Origin: Dyella_A sp050749815
GTDB lineage: Bacteria; Pseudomonadota; Gammaproteobacteria; Xanthomonadales; Rhodanobacteraceae
DNA: 64,000 nt
Assembly: GCF_050749815.1 (NCBI RefSeq)
Contig: NZ_CP192735.1
Span: forward strand, 3,100,001 to 3,164,000
Reading direction: 5' to 3'
The notes under the pieces were generated by a model. It was not told the DNA's origin and searched no databases. It was given only the letters and a program-made list of their open reading frames with translations. Positions 29,140-38,900 of the stretch are shown piece by piece. The position numbers were made by a program, and so were the translations under genes. Numbering within the stretch: position 1 is the stretch's first letter; each line of letters begins with the position of its first letter.

Positions 29140-30957
29140 TCAGAGCACGCCGGCGCCGAGATCGGCGGTGACGGCGTTGTTGCGGAACAGGCCGAACAGC
29201 TCGCGGCCCATGCCGACGTGGTGCGAGTGGTCGGGCAGGGTGACGCTGGGGCGTGCGGCGAATTCGGCGGCGTCGACCAGCACGTTGAGCGTGCCTTTCA
29301 CTGCATCGAGGCGGATCAGGTCGCCATCGCGCACCTTGGCCAGCGCGCCGCCGGCCTCGGCCTCGGGGGTGACGTGGATCGCCGCCGGCACGCGGCCGGA
29401 AGCACCGGACATGCGCCCGTCGGTGAGCAGCGCGATGCGGTGGCCGCGGTCCTGCAGCAGGGCCAGCGTCGGGGTGAGCTTGTGCAGCTCCGGCATGCCG
29501 TTGGCGCGCGGCCCCTGGAAGCGCACCACGGCGACGAAGTCGCGGTTGAGCTCGCCGCGCTCGAACGCGCCGCGCACTTCGTCCTGGTCGTTGAACACAA
29601 TCGCCGGCGCTTCGATCACCATGCGGTCGTCGGGTACCGAGGACACCTTGATCACGCCGCGGCCGAGGTTGCCGTCGAGCAGGCGCAGGCCGCCGTCGGC
29701 GCGGAACGGTTCGCTGATCGCGCGCAGCACGCCGCGGTTGCCGCTCTCGCCGGACACCTTCTGCCATGCCAGCTGACCCTTCGCGTCGAGCACCGGTACC
29801 TGGGCGTAGCCGTGCAGGCCGGTGCCGTTGACCGTCTTCACGTCGCCGTGCAGCAGGCCCTGCGAGAGCAACTGGTCGATCAGGAAGGCCATGCCGCCGG
29901 CCTCGTGGAACTGGTTCACGTCGGCGTAGCCGTTCGGATACACGCGCGCCAGCAGCGGCACCACCGAGGACAGTGCGTCGAAATCTTCCCAGCGCAGCTC
30001 CACGCCGGCTGCGCGCGCCATCGCTACCAGATGCAGCAGGTGGTTGGTGGAGCCGCCCGTGGCATGCAGGCCGATCACGCCGTTGATCACCGACTTCTCG
30101 TCGACGATGTGGCCGACCGGCAGATACTGCTCGCCCAGAGCACTCATTGCGGCCGCGCGGCGCACCGCCTCGGCGGTGAGCGCATCGCGCAGCGGCGTGT
30201 CCGGGGCCACGAAGCTCGCCCCGGGCAAATGCATGCCCATGATCTCCATCAGCATCTGGTTGGAGTTGGCGGTGCCGTAGAAGGTGCAGGTACCGGGCGC
30301 GTGATACGCGGCCGCTTCGGCCTCCAGCAACTCCTCGCGGCTGGCTTTGCCCTCGGCATAGGCCTGGCGCACCTTCGATTTCGCCTCGTTGGTGATGCCG
30401 CTGGGCATCGGGCCGGACGGCACGAACACGCCGGGCAGGTGGCCAAAGGCCAGCGCGCCGATCAGCAGGCCCGGCACGATCTTGTCGCAGATGCCCAGGT
30501 ACAGGCCGGCGTCGAACATGTCGTGCGACAGCGCCACCGCGGTGGCCATCGCGATGAGGTCGCGCGAGAACAGCGAGAGCTCCATGCCGGCGCGGCCCTG
30601 GGTGACGCCGTCGCACATCGCCGGCACGCCGCCGGCCACCTGCGCGGTGGCGCCGGCCTCGCGCGCGATGGCGCGGATCAGCTCCGGATAGCGCTCGTAC
30701 GGCTGGTGCGCCGAGAGCATGTCGTTGTAGGCGGTGACGATGCCGATGTTCGGCGTGCGACCGGCGCGTAGCGCGGCTTTGTCGTCGGTGCCGCAGGCGG
30801 CGAAGCCGTGCGCGAGGTTGCCGCAGGACAGGTGCTGGCGGTGGGTGCCGTCACCGCGCGCGGCGGCGATCTTGGCCAGGTACGCCGCGCGCGATTCACG
30901 GCTGCGCTCGCGCAGGCGCTCGGTGACTTCGCGGACGACGGGGTGCAGGGAACTCAT
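29140..30957 (-). CDS. edd: 6-Phosphogluconate dehydratase
   Basis: This 605-residue enzyme of the IlvD/Edd family dehydrates 6-phosphogluconate to KDPG. The cysteine-bearing segments expected for the iron-sulfur cluster are present: AMCDGVTQGRAGME, LGICDKIVPG and GTCTFYGTANSNQM. The C-terminal TDGRMSGASGRVPAAIH signature is intact. The ATG at 30957 has CAGGAG upstream. It is the third gene in zwf-pgl-edd-eda, 58 bases after pgl. Length is as expected for Edd. Confidence 0.98.
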   Translation of the reverse strand: MSSLHPVVREVTERLRERSRESRAAYLAKIAAARGDGTHRQHLSCGNLAHGFAACGTDDKAALRAGRTPNIGIVTAYNDMLSAHQPYERYPELIRAIAREAGATAQVAGGVPAMCDGVTQGRAGMELSLFSRDLIAMATAVALSHDMFDAGLYLGICDKIVPGLLIGALAFGHLPGVFVPSGPMPSGITNEAKSKVRQAYAEGKASREELLEAEAAAYHAPGTCTFYGTANSNQMLMEIMGMHLPGASFVAPDTPLRDALTAEAVRRAAAMSALGEQYLPVGHIVDEKSVINGVIGLHATGGSTNHLLHLVAMARAAGVELRWEDFDALSSVVPLLARVYPNGYADVNQFHEAGGMAFLIDQLLSQGLLHGDVKTVNGTGLHGYAQVPVLDAKGQLAWQKVSGESGNRGVLRAISEPFRADGGLRLLDGNLGRGVIKVSSVPDDRMVIEAPAIVFNDQDEVRGAFERGELNRDFVAVVRFQGPRANGMPELHKLTPTLALLQDRGHRIALLTDGRMSGASGRVPAAIHVTPEAEAGGALAKVRDGDLIRLDAVKGTLNVLVDAAEFAARPSVTLPDHSHHVGMGRELFGLFRNNAVTADLGAGVL

Positions 30958-31015
30958 CGAATCACTCCTGTAGCTGGATGCGGCGCGCGATCGACGCGCG
31001 CTCCGCGGCGGCGCC

Positions 31016-31720
31016 TCACGGGCACCAGTAGACCGAGACGGGAACGCGCGCCTGCGCCAGCACGGCGCGCACCGGGTAGTCGCGACCGGCGCCGAGGCCG
31101 AGCTTCGCGTCGGCGAGCACGCGGCGCTTGGCCTCGCCCTCGATGTGCAGGAACAGCGCGCCGGCATCGAGCAGCACCGGCAAGGTGAAGGTGATGCGCG
31201 GCTCGCCGGCACCGGCGGCGCGCATCGGCAGCACGCGCGCGGTGCCGGCCGGGTCGAGCGCCTCGGCGAGACGGTCGCCGCCGGGGAAGAACGAGGCCGT
31301 GTGGCCGTCCTCGCCCATGCCCAGCACCACCACGTCGAACGGCAGCGCCAGCGCGTCGAGCGAGGCGTTCAATGCGGCGAGGCCGTCTTCCGGGGTGGGC
31401 GTGTCCTGATGCAGCGGCACGAAGGTGGCTGCCGCCGCGGCGTTGCGCAGGAGCAGCGACTTCACCAGCCGTGCGTTGGAGCGTTCGCTGGATTCGGCGA
31501 CCCAGCGCTCGTCGACCAGGGTCACCTGCACGCGCGCCCAGTCCAGCTCGGCGTGCGACAGGCGCTCGAAGAAATGCTTCGGCGTACTGCCGCCGGAGAC
31601 CGCCAGCAGCGCCTTGCCACGCGCGGTAATGGCCTCGCGCAGGCGGGCGGCCACGCGCTCGGCCAGCGCGTCAGCCAGCGCGTGGCAATCGGTAAAGTTG
31701 TGGGTGGCAATGTTCAACAT
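31016..31720 (-). CDS. pgl: 6-Phosphogluconolactonase
   Basis: This 234-residue cytoplasmic enzyme hydrolyses 6-phosphogluconolactone to 6-phosphogluconate, linking Zwf to Edd. It has the NagB/Pgl-type signatures LAVSGGSTPKHFFERL, VTLVDERWV and LGMGEDGHTASFFP. The ATG at 31720 gives a full-length protein; the ribosome site is weak (GGACG). It follows zwf by 105 bases. Confidence 0.97.
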   Translation of the reverse strand: MLNIATHNFTDCHALADALAERVAARLREAITARGKALLAVSGGSTPKHFFERLSHAELDWARVQVTLVDERWVAESSERSNARLVKSLLLRNAAAAATFVPLHQDTPTPEDGLAALNASLDALALPFDVVVLGMGEDGHTASFFPGGDRLAEALDPAGTARVLPMRAAGAGEPRITFTLPVLLDAGALFLHIEGEAKRRVLADAKLGLGAGRDYPVRAVLAQARVPVSVYWCP

Positions 31721-31825
31721 GGACGTCCATTCGGCGAGACGGGGGATGCGGCTACGCAGCCACAGGCTGGAGGAGCCCGATGCAGTGCGCGGTGAAACAC
31801 GGCAACGATCGGGCTCACCTCCCGC

Positions 31826-33292
31826 CTACTCGCCGTCCTCGTTCCAGGTGCGGCCATCGCGCTCGATCAGCGCCACCGAGGCGCTCGGCCCCCAGGTGCC
31901 GGCGGTGTACGGCTTGGGCGCCTCGCTGCTGGCGGCCCAGGCCTCAAGGATCGGATCGGCCCAGCGCCATGCTGCCTCCACTTCGTCGCGGCGCATGAAC
32001 AGCGTGGGGTTGCCGCGCACCACGTCGAGCAGCAGGCGCTCGTAGGCATCCGGCTGCGAGACGCCGAAGGCCTCGGCAAAGCTCATGTCCAGCGGCACGT
32101 GGCGCAGGCGCAGGCCGCCAGGGCCGGGGTGCTTGATGGTCAGCCACAGCTTCACGCCTTCGTCGGGCTGCAGGCGCAGCACCAGCCGGTTGTGCGCCAG
32201 CGGGCCGGCGGCAGGATCGAAGATGGAATGCGGCACCGCCTTGAACGCCACCACGATCTCGGAGACCCGTTCCGGCAGTCGCTTGCCGGTGCGCAGGTAG
32301 AACGGCACGCCGGCCCAGCGCCAGTTGGCGATCTCGGTCTTCAGCGCCACGAAAGTTTCGGTGTGGCTCTTGGCGCCATTGAGCTCCTCCAGGTAGCCCG
32401 GCACGCTTTGCCCCTCGGCGGCGCCCGCGCGGTACTGGCCGCGCACGGTGAGCTGGGCGGCGTTGGAATCGTCGATGGGCTTGAGCGAGCGCAGCACCTT
32501 GAGCTTCTCGTCGCGCACCGCATCGGGCGAGAGCGAGGACGGCGGCTCCATCGCCACCATGCACACCAGTTGCAGCATGTGGTTCTGCACCATGTCACGC
32601 AGTGCGCCGGCATGGTCGTAATAGGCCGCGCGGTTGCCCACGCCCAGCGTCTCGGCCACGGTGATCTGCACGTGGTCGATGTGCTCGGCGTTCCACAGCG
32701 GCTCGAACAGCGCGTTGCCGAAGCGCAGCGCCAGCAGGTTCTGCACCGTCTCCTTGCCGAGGTAGTGATCGATCCGATAGGTCTGCGATTCGCTGAAGAC
32801 CCGGCCGACCGCGTCGTTGATCTGGTTGGCGCTCTCCAGGTCGCGACCGATCGGCTTCTCCAGCACCACACGCGACTCGCCCTCGTTGAGCCGGTAATGG
32901 CCCAGCCGGGTGCAGATATCGATGAACAGGTCCGGCGCGGTGGAGAGATAGAACACGCGCACGTTGTCCGGACGCTCGGCCAGCAACGCGGCGAAATCGT
33001 CCCAGCCGTTGTCCTTGCGCGCGTCGAGCGAGCGGTAGAACACCTGCTGCAGGAACGCCTCGATCTGGTCGGCCTTGCTGCCGTCGCCAGCGAGCGCCTT
33101 GCGCATCTGGGCGCGGTAACCGGCGTCGTCGGTGGCTTCGCGGGCAATGCCGATGATGCGGCTGTCCGCGGGGATCTGACCGTCGATGAAGCGATGGAAC
33201 ATCGCCGGCAGCAGCTTGCGCGCGGCCAGGTCGCCGGTGCCGCCGAAGATCACCAGATCGAAGGATTGAACCTGCGGATGGGAAGGACTCAC
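31826..33292 (-). CDS. zwf: Glucose-6-phosphate 1-dehydrogenase (GTG start)
   Basis: This 488-residue enzyme oxidises glucose-6-phosphate with NAD(P)+. The nucleotide-binding FGGTGDLAARKLLPA lies at about 15-30, VVLEKPIGRDL at about 142-152, and the active-site RIDHYLGKE at 173-181. No ATG gives a sensible N-terminus; the GTG at 33292, with GAGGTG about 6-12 bases upstream, gives the family-like start (SFDLVIFGG). It is the first gene of the Entner-Doudoroff cluster, facing the GntR gene across a 245-base region with repeated GGTA boxes. Confidence 0.97.
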   Translation of the reverse strand: MSPSHPQVQSFDLVIFGGTGDLAARKLLPAMFHRFIDGQIPADSRIIGIAREATDDAGYRAQMRKALAGDGSKADQIEAFLQQVFYRSLDARKDNGWDDFAALLAERPDNVRVFYLSTAPDLFIDICTRLGHYRLNEGESRVVLEKPIGRDLESANQINDAVGRVFSESQTYRIDHYLGKETVQNLLALRFGNALFEPLWNAEHIDHVQITVAETLGVGNRAAYYDHAGALRDMVQNHMLQLVCMVAMEPPSSLSPDAVRDEKLKVLRSLKPIDDSNAAQLTVRGQYRAGAAEGQSVPGYLEELNGAKSHTETFVALKTEIANWRWAGVPFYLRTGKRLPERVSEIVVAFKAVPHSIFDPAAGPLAHNRLVLRLQPDEGVKLWLTIKHPGPGGLRLRHVPLDMSFAEAFGVSQPDAYERLLLDVVRGNPTLFMRRDEVEAAWRWADPILEAWAASSEAPKPYTAGTWGPSASVALIERDGRTWNEDGE

Positions 33293-33360
33293 AACGGGCA
33301 CCTCGCGTGGAACGGGGAGAAGGCCACCGCGCAGCCGCGCAGCTGGGAACAGGCCGCTGA

Positions 33361-33392
33361 TCGTACCAGTGTCATACCAGCTGGCACCAGCC
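33361..33392. promoter_or_regulatory. Candidate GntR operator upstream of zwf
   Basis: TACCAG occurs at 33364 and 33375 (11 bases apart), with CACCAG at 33385. Read from the zwf strand these are CTGGTA boxes on one helix face, about 70-100 bases before the zwf start. Similar 11 base-spaced boxes flank the gntR start. Confidence 0.5.
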
Positions 33393-33510
33393 GGAACCGT
33401 CCGATCAGGGCCGCGCCAGCGGATGTATTCGTTTGCAACTATCGCATCCGCGCCCTGCCTGGCGGACCCGGATAAAAGTGGCATGTCCGGCGGCGCGTGT
33501 CTTGCGGCCA

Positions 33511-33541
33511 TTGGTTTGAAATTGGTATGGTCGCGGTATGG
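33511..33541. promoter_or_regulatory. Candidate GntR autoregulatory operator at the gntR start
   Basis: Three related boxes (ttggtttg at 33511, ttggtatgg at 33522, gcggtatgg at 33533) repeat at 11 base intervals and run into the gntR start codon at 33538. Binding here would block gntR expression. Confidence 0.45.
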
Positions 33542-34290
33542 AAACCGCTCTCGCCAAAGAATATCGCCGGCTCTCGCGCGACCCCGGCACCCACCAGCCG
33601 CTGGCGTACCTGCGGCTGCGGCGGGCGATCCGCAACGTCATCGAGCATCGCGACATCGAGCCCGGCCACGCGCTGCCGAGCGAACGCGACCTGGCCCGCG
33701 TGCTGGCGCTGTCGCGCGTCACGGTGCGCAAGGCGATCGCCGGGCTGGTGGAGGAAGGACTGCTGACCCAGCGCCACGGCGCCGGTACGTTCGTCGCCGA
33801 GCGCATCATCAAGCCGATGTCGCGCCTGACCAGCTTCACCGAGGACTTGCGCGCCCGCGGCCTCAACCCTCGCTCGGAATTCTTCGAACGCGGCATCGGC
33901 GAGGTGACGCCGGAAGAATCGATGGCGATGAATCTGTCGCCCGGCGTGGCGGTGGTGCGCCTGCACCGCGTGCGCTACGCGGGCGATGAGCCATTGGCGA
34001 TCGAACGCAGCGTAGTGCCAGCGATCCTGCTGCCCGACCCCATGCTGGTCGACGATTCGCTCTATGAAGCACTGGAAAAACGCGGCTGCCGCCCGCGCCG
34101 CGCCCTGCAGCGGCTACGCGCCGTGCTGCTCAACGCCCAGCACGCCCGCCTGCTGCACGTGGCCACCAACAGTGCCGGCCTCAGCATCGAGCGCCGCAGC
34201 TTCCTCGACGACGGCCGCGTCGTCGAATTCACCAGCTCCTGGTACCGCGGCGACATCTACGATTTCGTGGCGGAACTGCATACCGATTGA
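33538..34290 (+). CDS. GntR/HutC-family transcriptional regulator
   Basis: This 250-residue regulator has an N-terminal winged helix (about 20-90; LPSERDLARVLALSRVTVRK is the recognition region, GAGTFVAE the wing) and a C-terminal UTRA effector domain (from about 95; LTSFTEDLRARG, VVRLHRVRYAGDEPLAIERS, SSWYRGDIYDF). HutC/DasR relatives often bind sugar phosphates. It is divergent from zwf-pgl-edd-eda, so control of that cluster is likely; the ligand is unknown. The ATG at 33538 gives the family-like start. Confidence 0.93.
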   Translation: METALAKEYRRLSRDPGTHQPLAYLRLRRAIRNVIEHRDIEPGHALPSERDLARVLALSRVTVRKAIAGLVEEGLLTQRHGAGTFVAERIIKPMSRLTSFTEDLRARGLNPRSEFFERGIGEVTPEESMAMNLSPGVAVVRLHRVRYAGDEPLAIERSVVPAILLPDPMLVDDSLYEALEKRGCRPRRALQRLRAVLLNAQHARLLHVATNSAGLSIERRSFLDDGRVVEFTSSWYRGDIYDFVAELHTD

Positions 34291-34309
34291 GCCTGCGGGA
34301 AGCAGCAAG

Positions 34310-35743
34310 TCACTGGACGATTACTGTGCGAGCTACCGTCTCTCCGGAAACGCTCGACGCCTCAATGCGATATTGCCCTGGCCACAAGAATAGCGAAGAC
34401 TTCTGTCCACGCCTCAAAAACAGATAACGGTCTGCGCTTACGGCGTCGGAGGGCTCTCCCCCGTACCGAGCCTCAACAAGACAAGGTAACGCACCCCGGC
34501 ACTCGCCCGCATCAATGCCAATTGCGCGCCGCCCCCCATTTATCGTAAGCCAGACTGGCCGGTTTCCGCCGTTGGCAGGCGGCAGGACCAGCGTCCTTTC
34601 ATTGCCGTTCTCTAGATAAATTGGGCCAAGATCATAATTTGATTCAAATTTGTTGGAGAGAGGCAGCACGACATTCATGTCGTAGGCGCGCGGCCTCGCC
34701 GACCAATACGTCCCCGCCTTGCTTTCCAAGACAACAGGCTCGCCTGGATGAAATCGGTCAATTATCTGGTGATAGGGATCAACCTCTGCTTTCTTTGCCG
34801 TCCTCAGCAGGGAAATAAACGCTGGATCAAATTTCACGCGGCTATTTTCCACCTGCCGCGAGGCCGCTCGCAGTGACCTCAATTCGGCTTGAGGAGAGTC
34901 TTCCCGGACATCCGATTGATCGATGGAGAGTGGACTGTAGCCACTCAACGCGGCCAGCTCCATTGCCATCGGGCGAACACTGTTGCCAAGCCGGCCTACG
35001 ATCTTATCAATATGCGCGTAACCTGCATGAACGAAGACACGTGCATCTGGATCCTTAGCAAAGGTCTTCCGGAAGATATTTCGCGCCTGCTCCGAATCTC
35101 TAACCTCCGGATCGGATGAATCAGCTTCGTATGGGATCAGGATAAAGCCTAGCCTGACTGCCTCCCGGAGAATATCGCCATAGATCGGCTCTTGAATGTA
35201 TTCGCTGCCGGACGCTCTTGTTGGATACCCCGTGGTCAACAAATGCCCCATGTCCTTGGTAAGAGCCTCCGCCGCGAAGTACTTGAACCCAGCCTTTCGC
35301 AGCACCGGCAGGAGCTGCAGCGTTAGAAGTCTGGTGTGCGCATCATGGTGCACCTCGTTCACCATCACGATGCGCCTTCCGACGGCGCTGGCAGCTATAG
35401 CTTGGACTGCGTCCACAGCGCGCCAGTCATCTGAGAGCGGGAGACTTACCTTTGGAGGTAATTCATTCCGCATGGGGAAATCTCTCAGCGCCTCGCTGTA
35501 AAGGCCCAGTTCGTTTTCTGAAAACGCCAGAAACTGTTTCGCCAAATTCTGATCAGGGCCCGAATGAGAATCTATATACCTATTGATATAGAGGAAGCGA
35601 TCAACCTCCCCCTTGTGAGATTGCAGCCCAGCTAAAAAGGCGCTGCCAGTCACTTGCGGAGCACCAAAGGACTGTGAGGCTACGAGGGCCAGAATTCCTG
35701 TAACCAGGGATTTCCAAAGCAACGCTATCACTGATCGAGGCAT
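34310..35743 (-). CDS. Exported unknown protein, EreA/ChaN-like core suspected
   Basis: This 477-residue protein has a probable signal peptide (about 10-28, ending near SFGAPQ). The middle shows IVMVNEVHHDAHTR at about 125-138, FKYFAAEAL at about 153-161 and VFVHAGYAHIDK further on; this spacing of Glu/His motifs recalls the erythromycin esterase/ChaN (TIKI-like) fold, but I cannot confirm it. The C-terminal part looks like a separate beta-rich domain. Base composition is clearly less GC-rich than neighbours, suggesting acquisition. The ATG at 35743 was chosen because it starts the signal peptide; 35761 is an alternative. It is downstream of the first receptor gene, behind its terminator. Confidence 0.65.
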   Translation of the reverse strand: MPRSVIALLWKSLVTGILALVASQSFGAPQVTGSAFLAGLQSHKGEVDRFLYINRYIDSHSGPDQNLAKQFLAFSENELGLYSEALRDFPMRNELPPKVSLPLSDDWRAVDAVQAIAASAVGRRIVMVNEVHHDAHTRLLTLQLLPVLRKAGFKYFAAEALTKDMGHLLTTGYPTRASGSEYIQEPIYGDILREAVRLGFILIPYEADSSDPEVRDSEQARNIFRKTFAKDPDARVFVHAGYAHIDKIVGRLGNSVRPMAMELAALSGYSPLSIDQSDVREDSPQAELRSLRAASRQVENSRVKFDPAFISLLRTAKKAEVDPYHQIIDRFHPGEPVVLESKAGTYWSARPRAYDMNVVLPLSNKFESNYDLGPIYLENGNERTLVLPPANGGNRPVWLTINGGRRAIGIDAGECRGALPCLVEARYGGEPSDAVSADRYLFLRRGQKSSLFLWPGQYRIEASSVSGETVARTVIVQ

Positions 35744-35896
35744 GACCGCTGCCACCGCCATTTCTGGATTTGCATGTAGTTTATGCCGGATTCCCGCACT
35801 CTGCCTAGAAGCAAGGACGCGTCGTGGGGAAACCGCTGTGGGCATTGTCGTTCGCGTGAGCGAGATAGCGAGATACCATTCGCCCATAGGCATAAC

Positions 35897-35931
35897 AAAA
35901 AAAAGAGGCCACCAAGGATTGGTGGCCTCTT
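35897..35931 (-). terminator. Rho-independent terminator of the first Oar-type receptor gene
   Basis: On the minus strand the stem AAGAGGCCACC / GGTGGCCTCTT closes a 7-base loop and is followed by a run of eight T residues. It lies 27 bases after the receptor stop codon. Confidence 0.93.
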
Positions 35932-35957
35932 CTCACTTTCAGCTGCAATACCAGGGA

Positions 35958-38900
35958 TTACAGCGTGAAGTCGTACTGCACCTGGAAACGAGCATAACGC
36001 GGAGTATTGAAGTACTTGGGCAACTTATAGTTCGTATAAGTCGTCTTACGGCCCGAGTTGGAGATCGTTTCAGCAGCCTCGTTGACGAACAGCGGCTGGT
36101 CGTTGTTGAACAGGTTCAGCACCGACAGCTGCATGCTTAGACCGCGCGCCCACGCCGGCTGGTAGACGACGTTGGGACTGACCGTCCACGTCCACGGCGT
36201 GCGGCCCGAGGTGCCTTCCGGGCTCACCTTGCCGTTGCAGTAATGGAACTGAGCGCCGTAGCCGTACTGCGTGTCGAAGGTGCCACCGCCGCCGCCGTAG
36301 CAGCTGATCGGCGTACCCGACTGCACAAGCAGATTCAGACCAGCGGACCACTCAGGCGTGAACTTGTAACCACCATACAGCTTGAAGCTGTGCCTACGAT
36401 CGTTCGGCAGGTAGCCGTTCGCGCCCCGCATGATCTCCGGGAAGTCAAAGTCAGCCGTCGTTCCGGTGTCGTCCTGGTTGTTGTTCGACTTCACCAGGCC
36501 CTCGGTGTTGCCGAAGCTCTTGGACAGCGTATACGAGATATTCACGTAATACTTGTCGGTCTGCTTTTCGGCGGACAGCACGAGACCCTGGTACTGACGC
36601 TTGGCCTTCGGACCTAGGGCGCTTCCTGGGATGGTAATGTCAAACGTCTTGGGGCTTCCGTCCAGAGTGGTGGTCAGCTGCAGAGCACTGCCGGGGTTGT
36701 AGATCCAGCAACCCACCATGCCGGGCGGAACCGCCCACTGCGCTGCCTCCGGATCGCCGCCAGCCTGATCCAGCCAAGCCTGGTCGACGCCATTCTGCTG
36801 CGCGAGCGCGAAGAACGGGCGAGAATCGCACGTGTCATCAATCGAGGTACGCAGCTTGCGGTAGGTCAGCTTCGCGCCCACGGTCCAGTCGTTGAAGAAG
36901 TCGATGCTGCTCTCCAGCGACTTCTGGAAGCCTACGATGTACTCGTCTTGGACATAGGGCTTGAGCCCCTTGGTCGCGACCGCCTTGGGATTCGGCGTAG
37001 TGCCGTCTTCACCGTTGTAAACATAGTGACCAAGGTCACCCTTGTTACCGACGAGGACAGGCGTGCCGTCCGGATTGATAGACGAGTAGTAGCTATCGTC
37101 TTCGGTGTAGAGCGACGCCGTTGCGCCGCGCAGCGCGACGTTGGCGGCGATAGGCAGCGAATAACGACCCGCACTACCGAAGACCTTGAACGTGGAGTCG
37201 CCGTTCACGTCCCACGAGAAGCCCAAACGCGGCTGCCAGATATTGTTCTGCTTCACGAACGTGCCGCCAGCGCCGTTCTTGTTGTTGAAGCTATCGTTAC
37301 GAATACCTGCATACAGCATCAGGCGGTCAGTCGTCTGCCAATGATCTTCGACATACCAAGACTTCTGATCAATTTCGACAGAACCACCGGTCTTGAACGC
37401 GTATTGGATGACGACACCCGGGTCAGCACCCACCGGCTGTGAGAAGTACAGGTTGTAATTGCCGCCGGAGTAAGTCGAGCCAGCGTCGGATTTCCATTTC
37501 TCATCGGCATAACCGAAGCCGATGTCGTGATCGCCCAGACGCCAATCAAGATCGGCGCGCCACGCCGTACGCTGATCCTTGCCACCGTAGATGTCGATAG
37601 AACTTACAATCGCGCAGCTAGCGGGGCCCCATGGATTGCCGTTATAAGCAATGTATGGGCAACCGGAGTCCGGCGCGTTGATGTCGCCGCTGTAGCGCGT
37701 ATAGATGCCGTCCGGCGTCACCGAGTAGGTGGAGTTGTTGCTGTCCATCTTGCCCCACTGGGCAGAGAGGGTCAGGTCGTCGGTCAGGTAGCTGGTGTAC
37801 TTGAAGATGTTGGTGGTACCACCGAACTTCGTATGCAGATCACCAAGATACTTGCCGCGATTGGGGACGCCATCGGTATAGGCGGCCTGGTAATAGCCGG
37901 CCGTGGTGTTGTCCGTGTTGTTGAAACCGGTGTACTCGAGGTGGTTGCTATCGTTGATATTCCAGTCGAGCTTCACGACCCAGTAGGGGCTCTTGGTCGT
38001 CGAGTTCACGGCCGAAGCGCCGGTGAAATTGTTGAGGAGGCTGGACGACGATGCACTGCTGTACGAATTGCTCGTCGACTTTTCGAACTGGCCCAAGGCG
38101 TAAATGAACAACTTGTCCTTGATCAGCGGGCCGCCGAGCCAAGCGGTGTAGATATTGTCGTTGCTGGTGTTCTTATTGTACGAGCGATACGTCGTACCGT
38201 TCGCGCGATAAACAGTCGGGGCGGTCTTTCGTGCCCAGTTCGGCGCCGTCGTCCAGCTCACGCCGCCCTTCCACTCATTGGTACCGCGCTTGATATTGAC
38301 GCTGGTGACGCCGCCAGTGGAGAAGCCGTACTGCGCGCCATAACCGCCGGTCTGCACGTCCAGCTGATCGATGGCCTGATAGGGCACCTGGCCAAACGAC
38401 AGGTTGTTATAGAGATTCGTGACGTTAAACCCGTTCACGTAGTAGCTATTCTCAGCCACCGACGAACCGGCGAACGAGGGCAGATTGCCAAAGCCCGCAT
38501 TGCCCTTCACTGTGCCCGGCGTCAGGGCTGCGACGCTGACCACGTCGCGAGGCACCGGAAGGCTGTTCAGCTGAGTGGCCGTGAAGGTCGTACGGGACTC
38601 TACCGTGCTGACGTCGATGGCAGGGATCGAATTCGCCGAAACCGTCACGCTTGAGAGAGTCTGCGCGTTCTGGGCAGTGGCACCGAGCGCGACTTGGCTG
38701 GTCTTACCTGCGGCGACAGTCACGTTGGCGCTGCTGCCCGCGCTGCCGTCCTGCATTGCCTGGACTGAATAGCGGCCGCTCGGTAGAGCAGTGACGTAGA
38801 AGCGCCCGTCAGCGCCGACCGTGACGGTTCTGGATGCACCAGAATCCAGATTCTTGATGACTACCGTCTCGCCTGGCGCATAAGTCACCGTACCGGCGAT

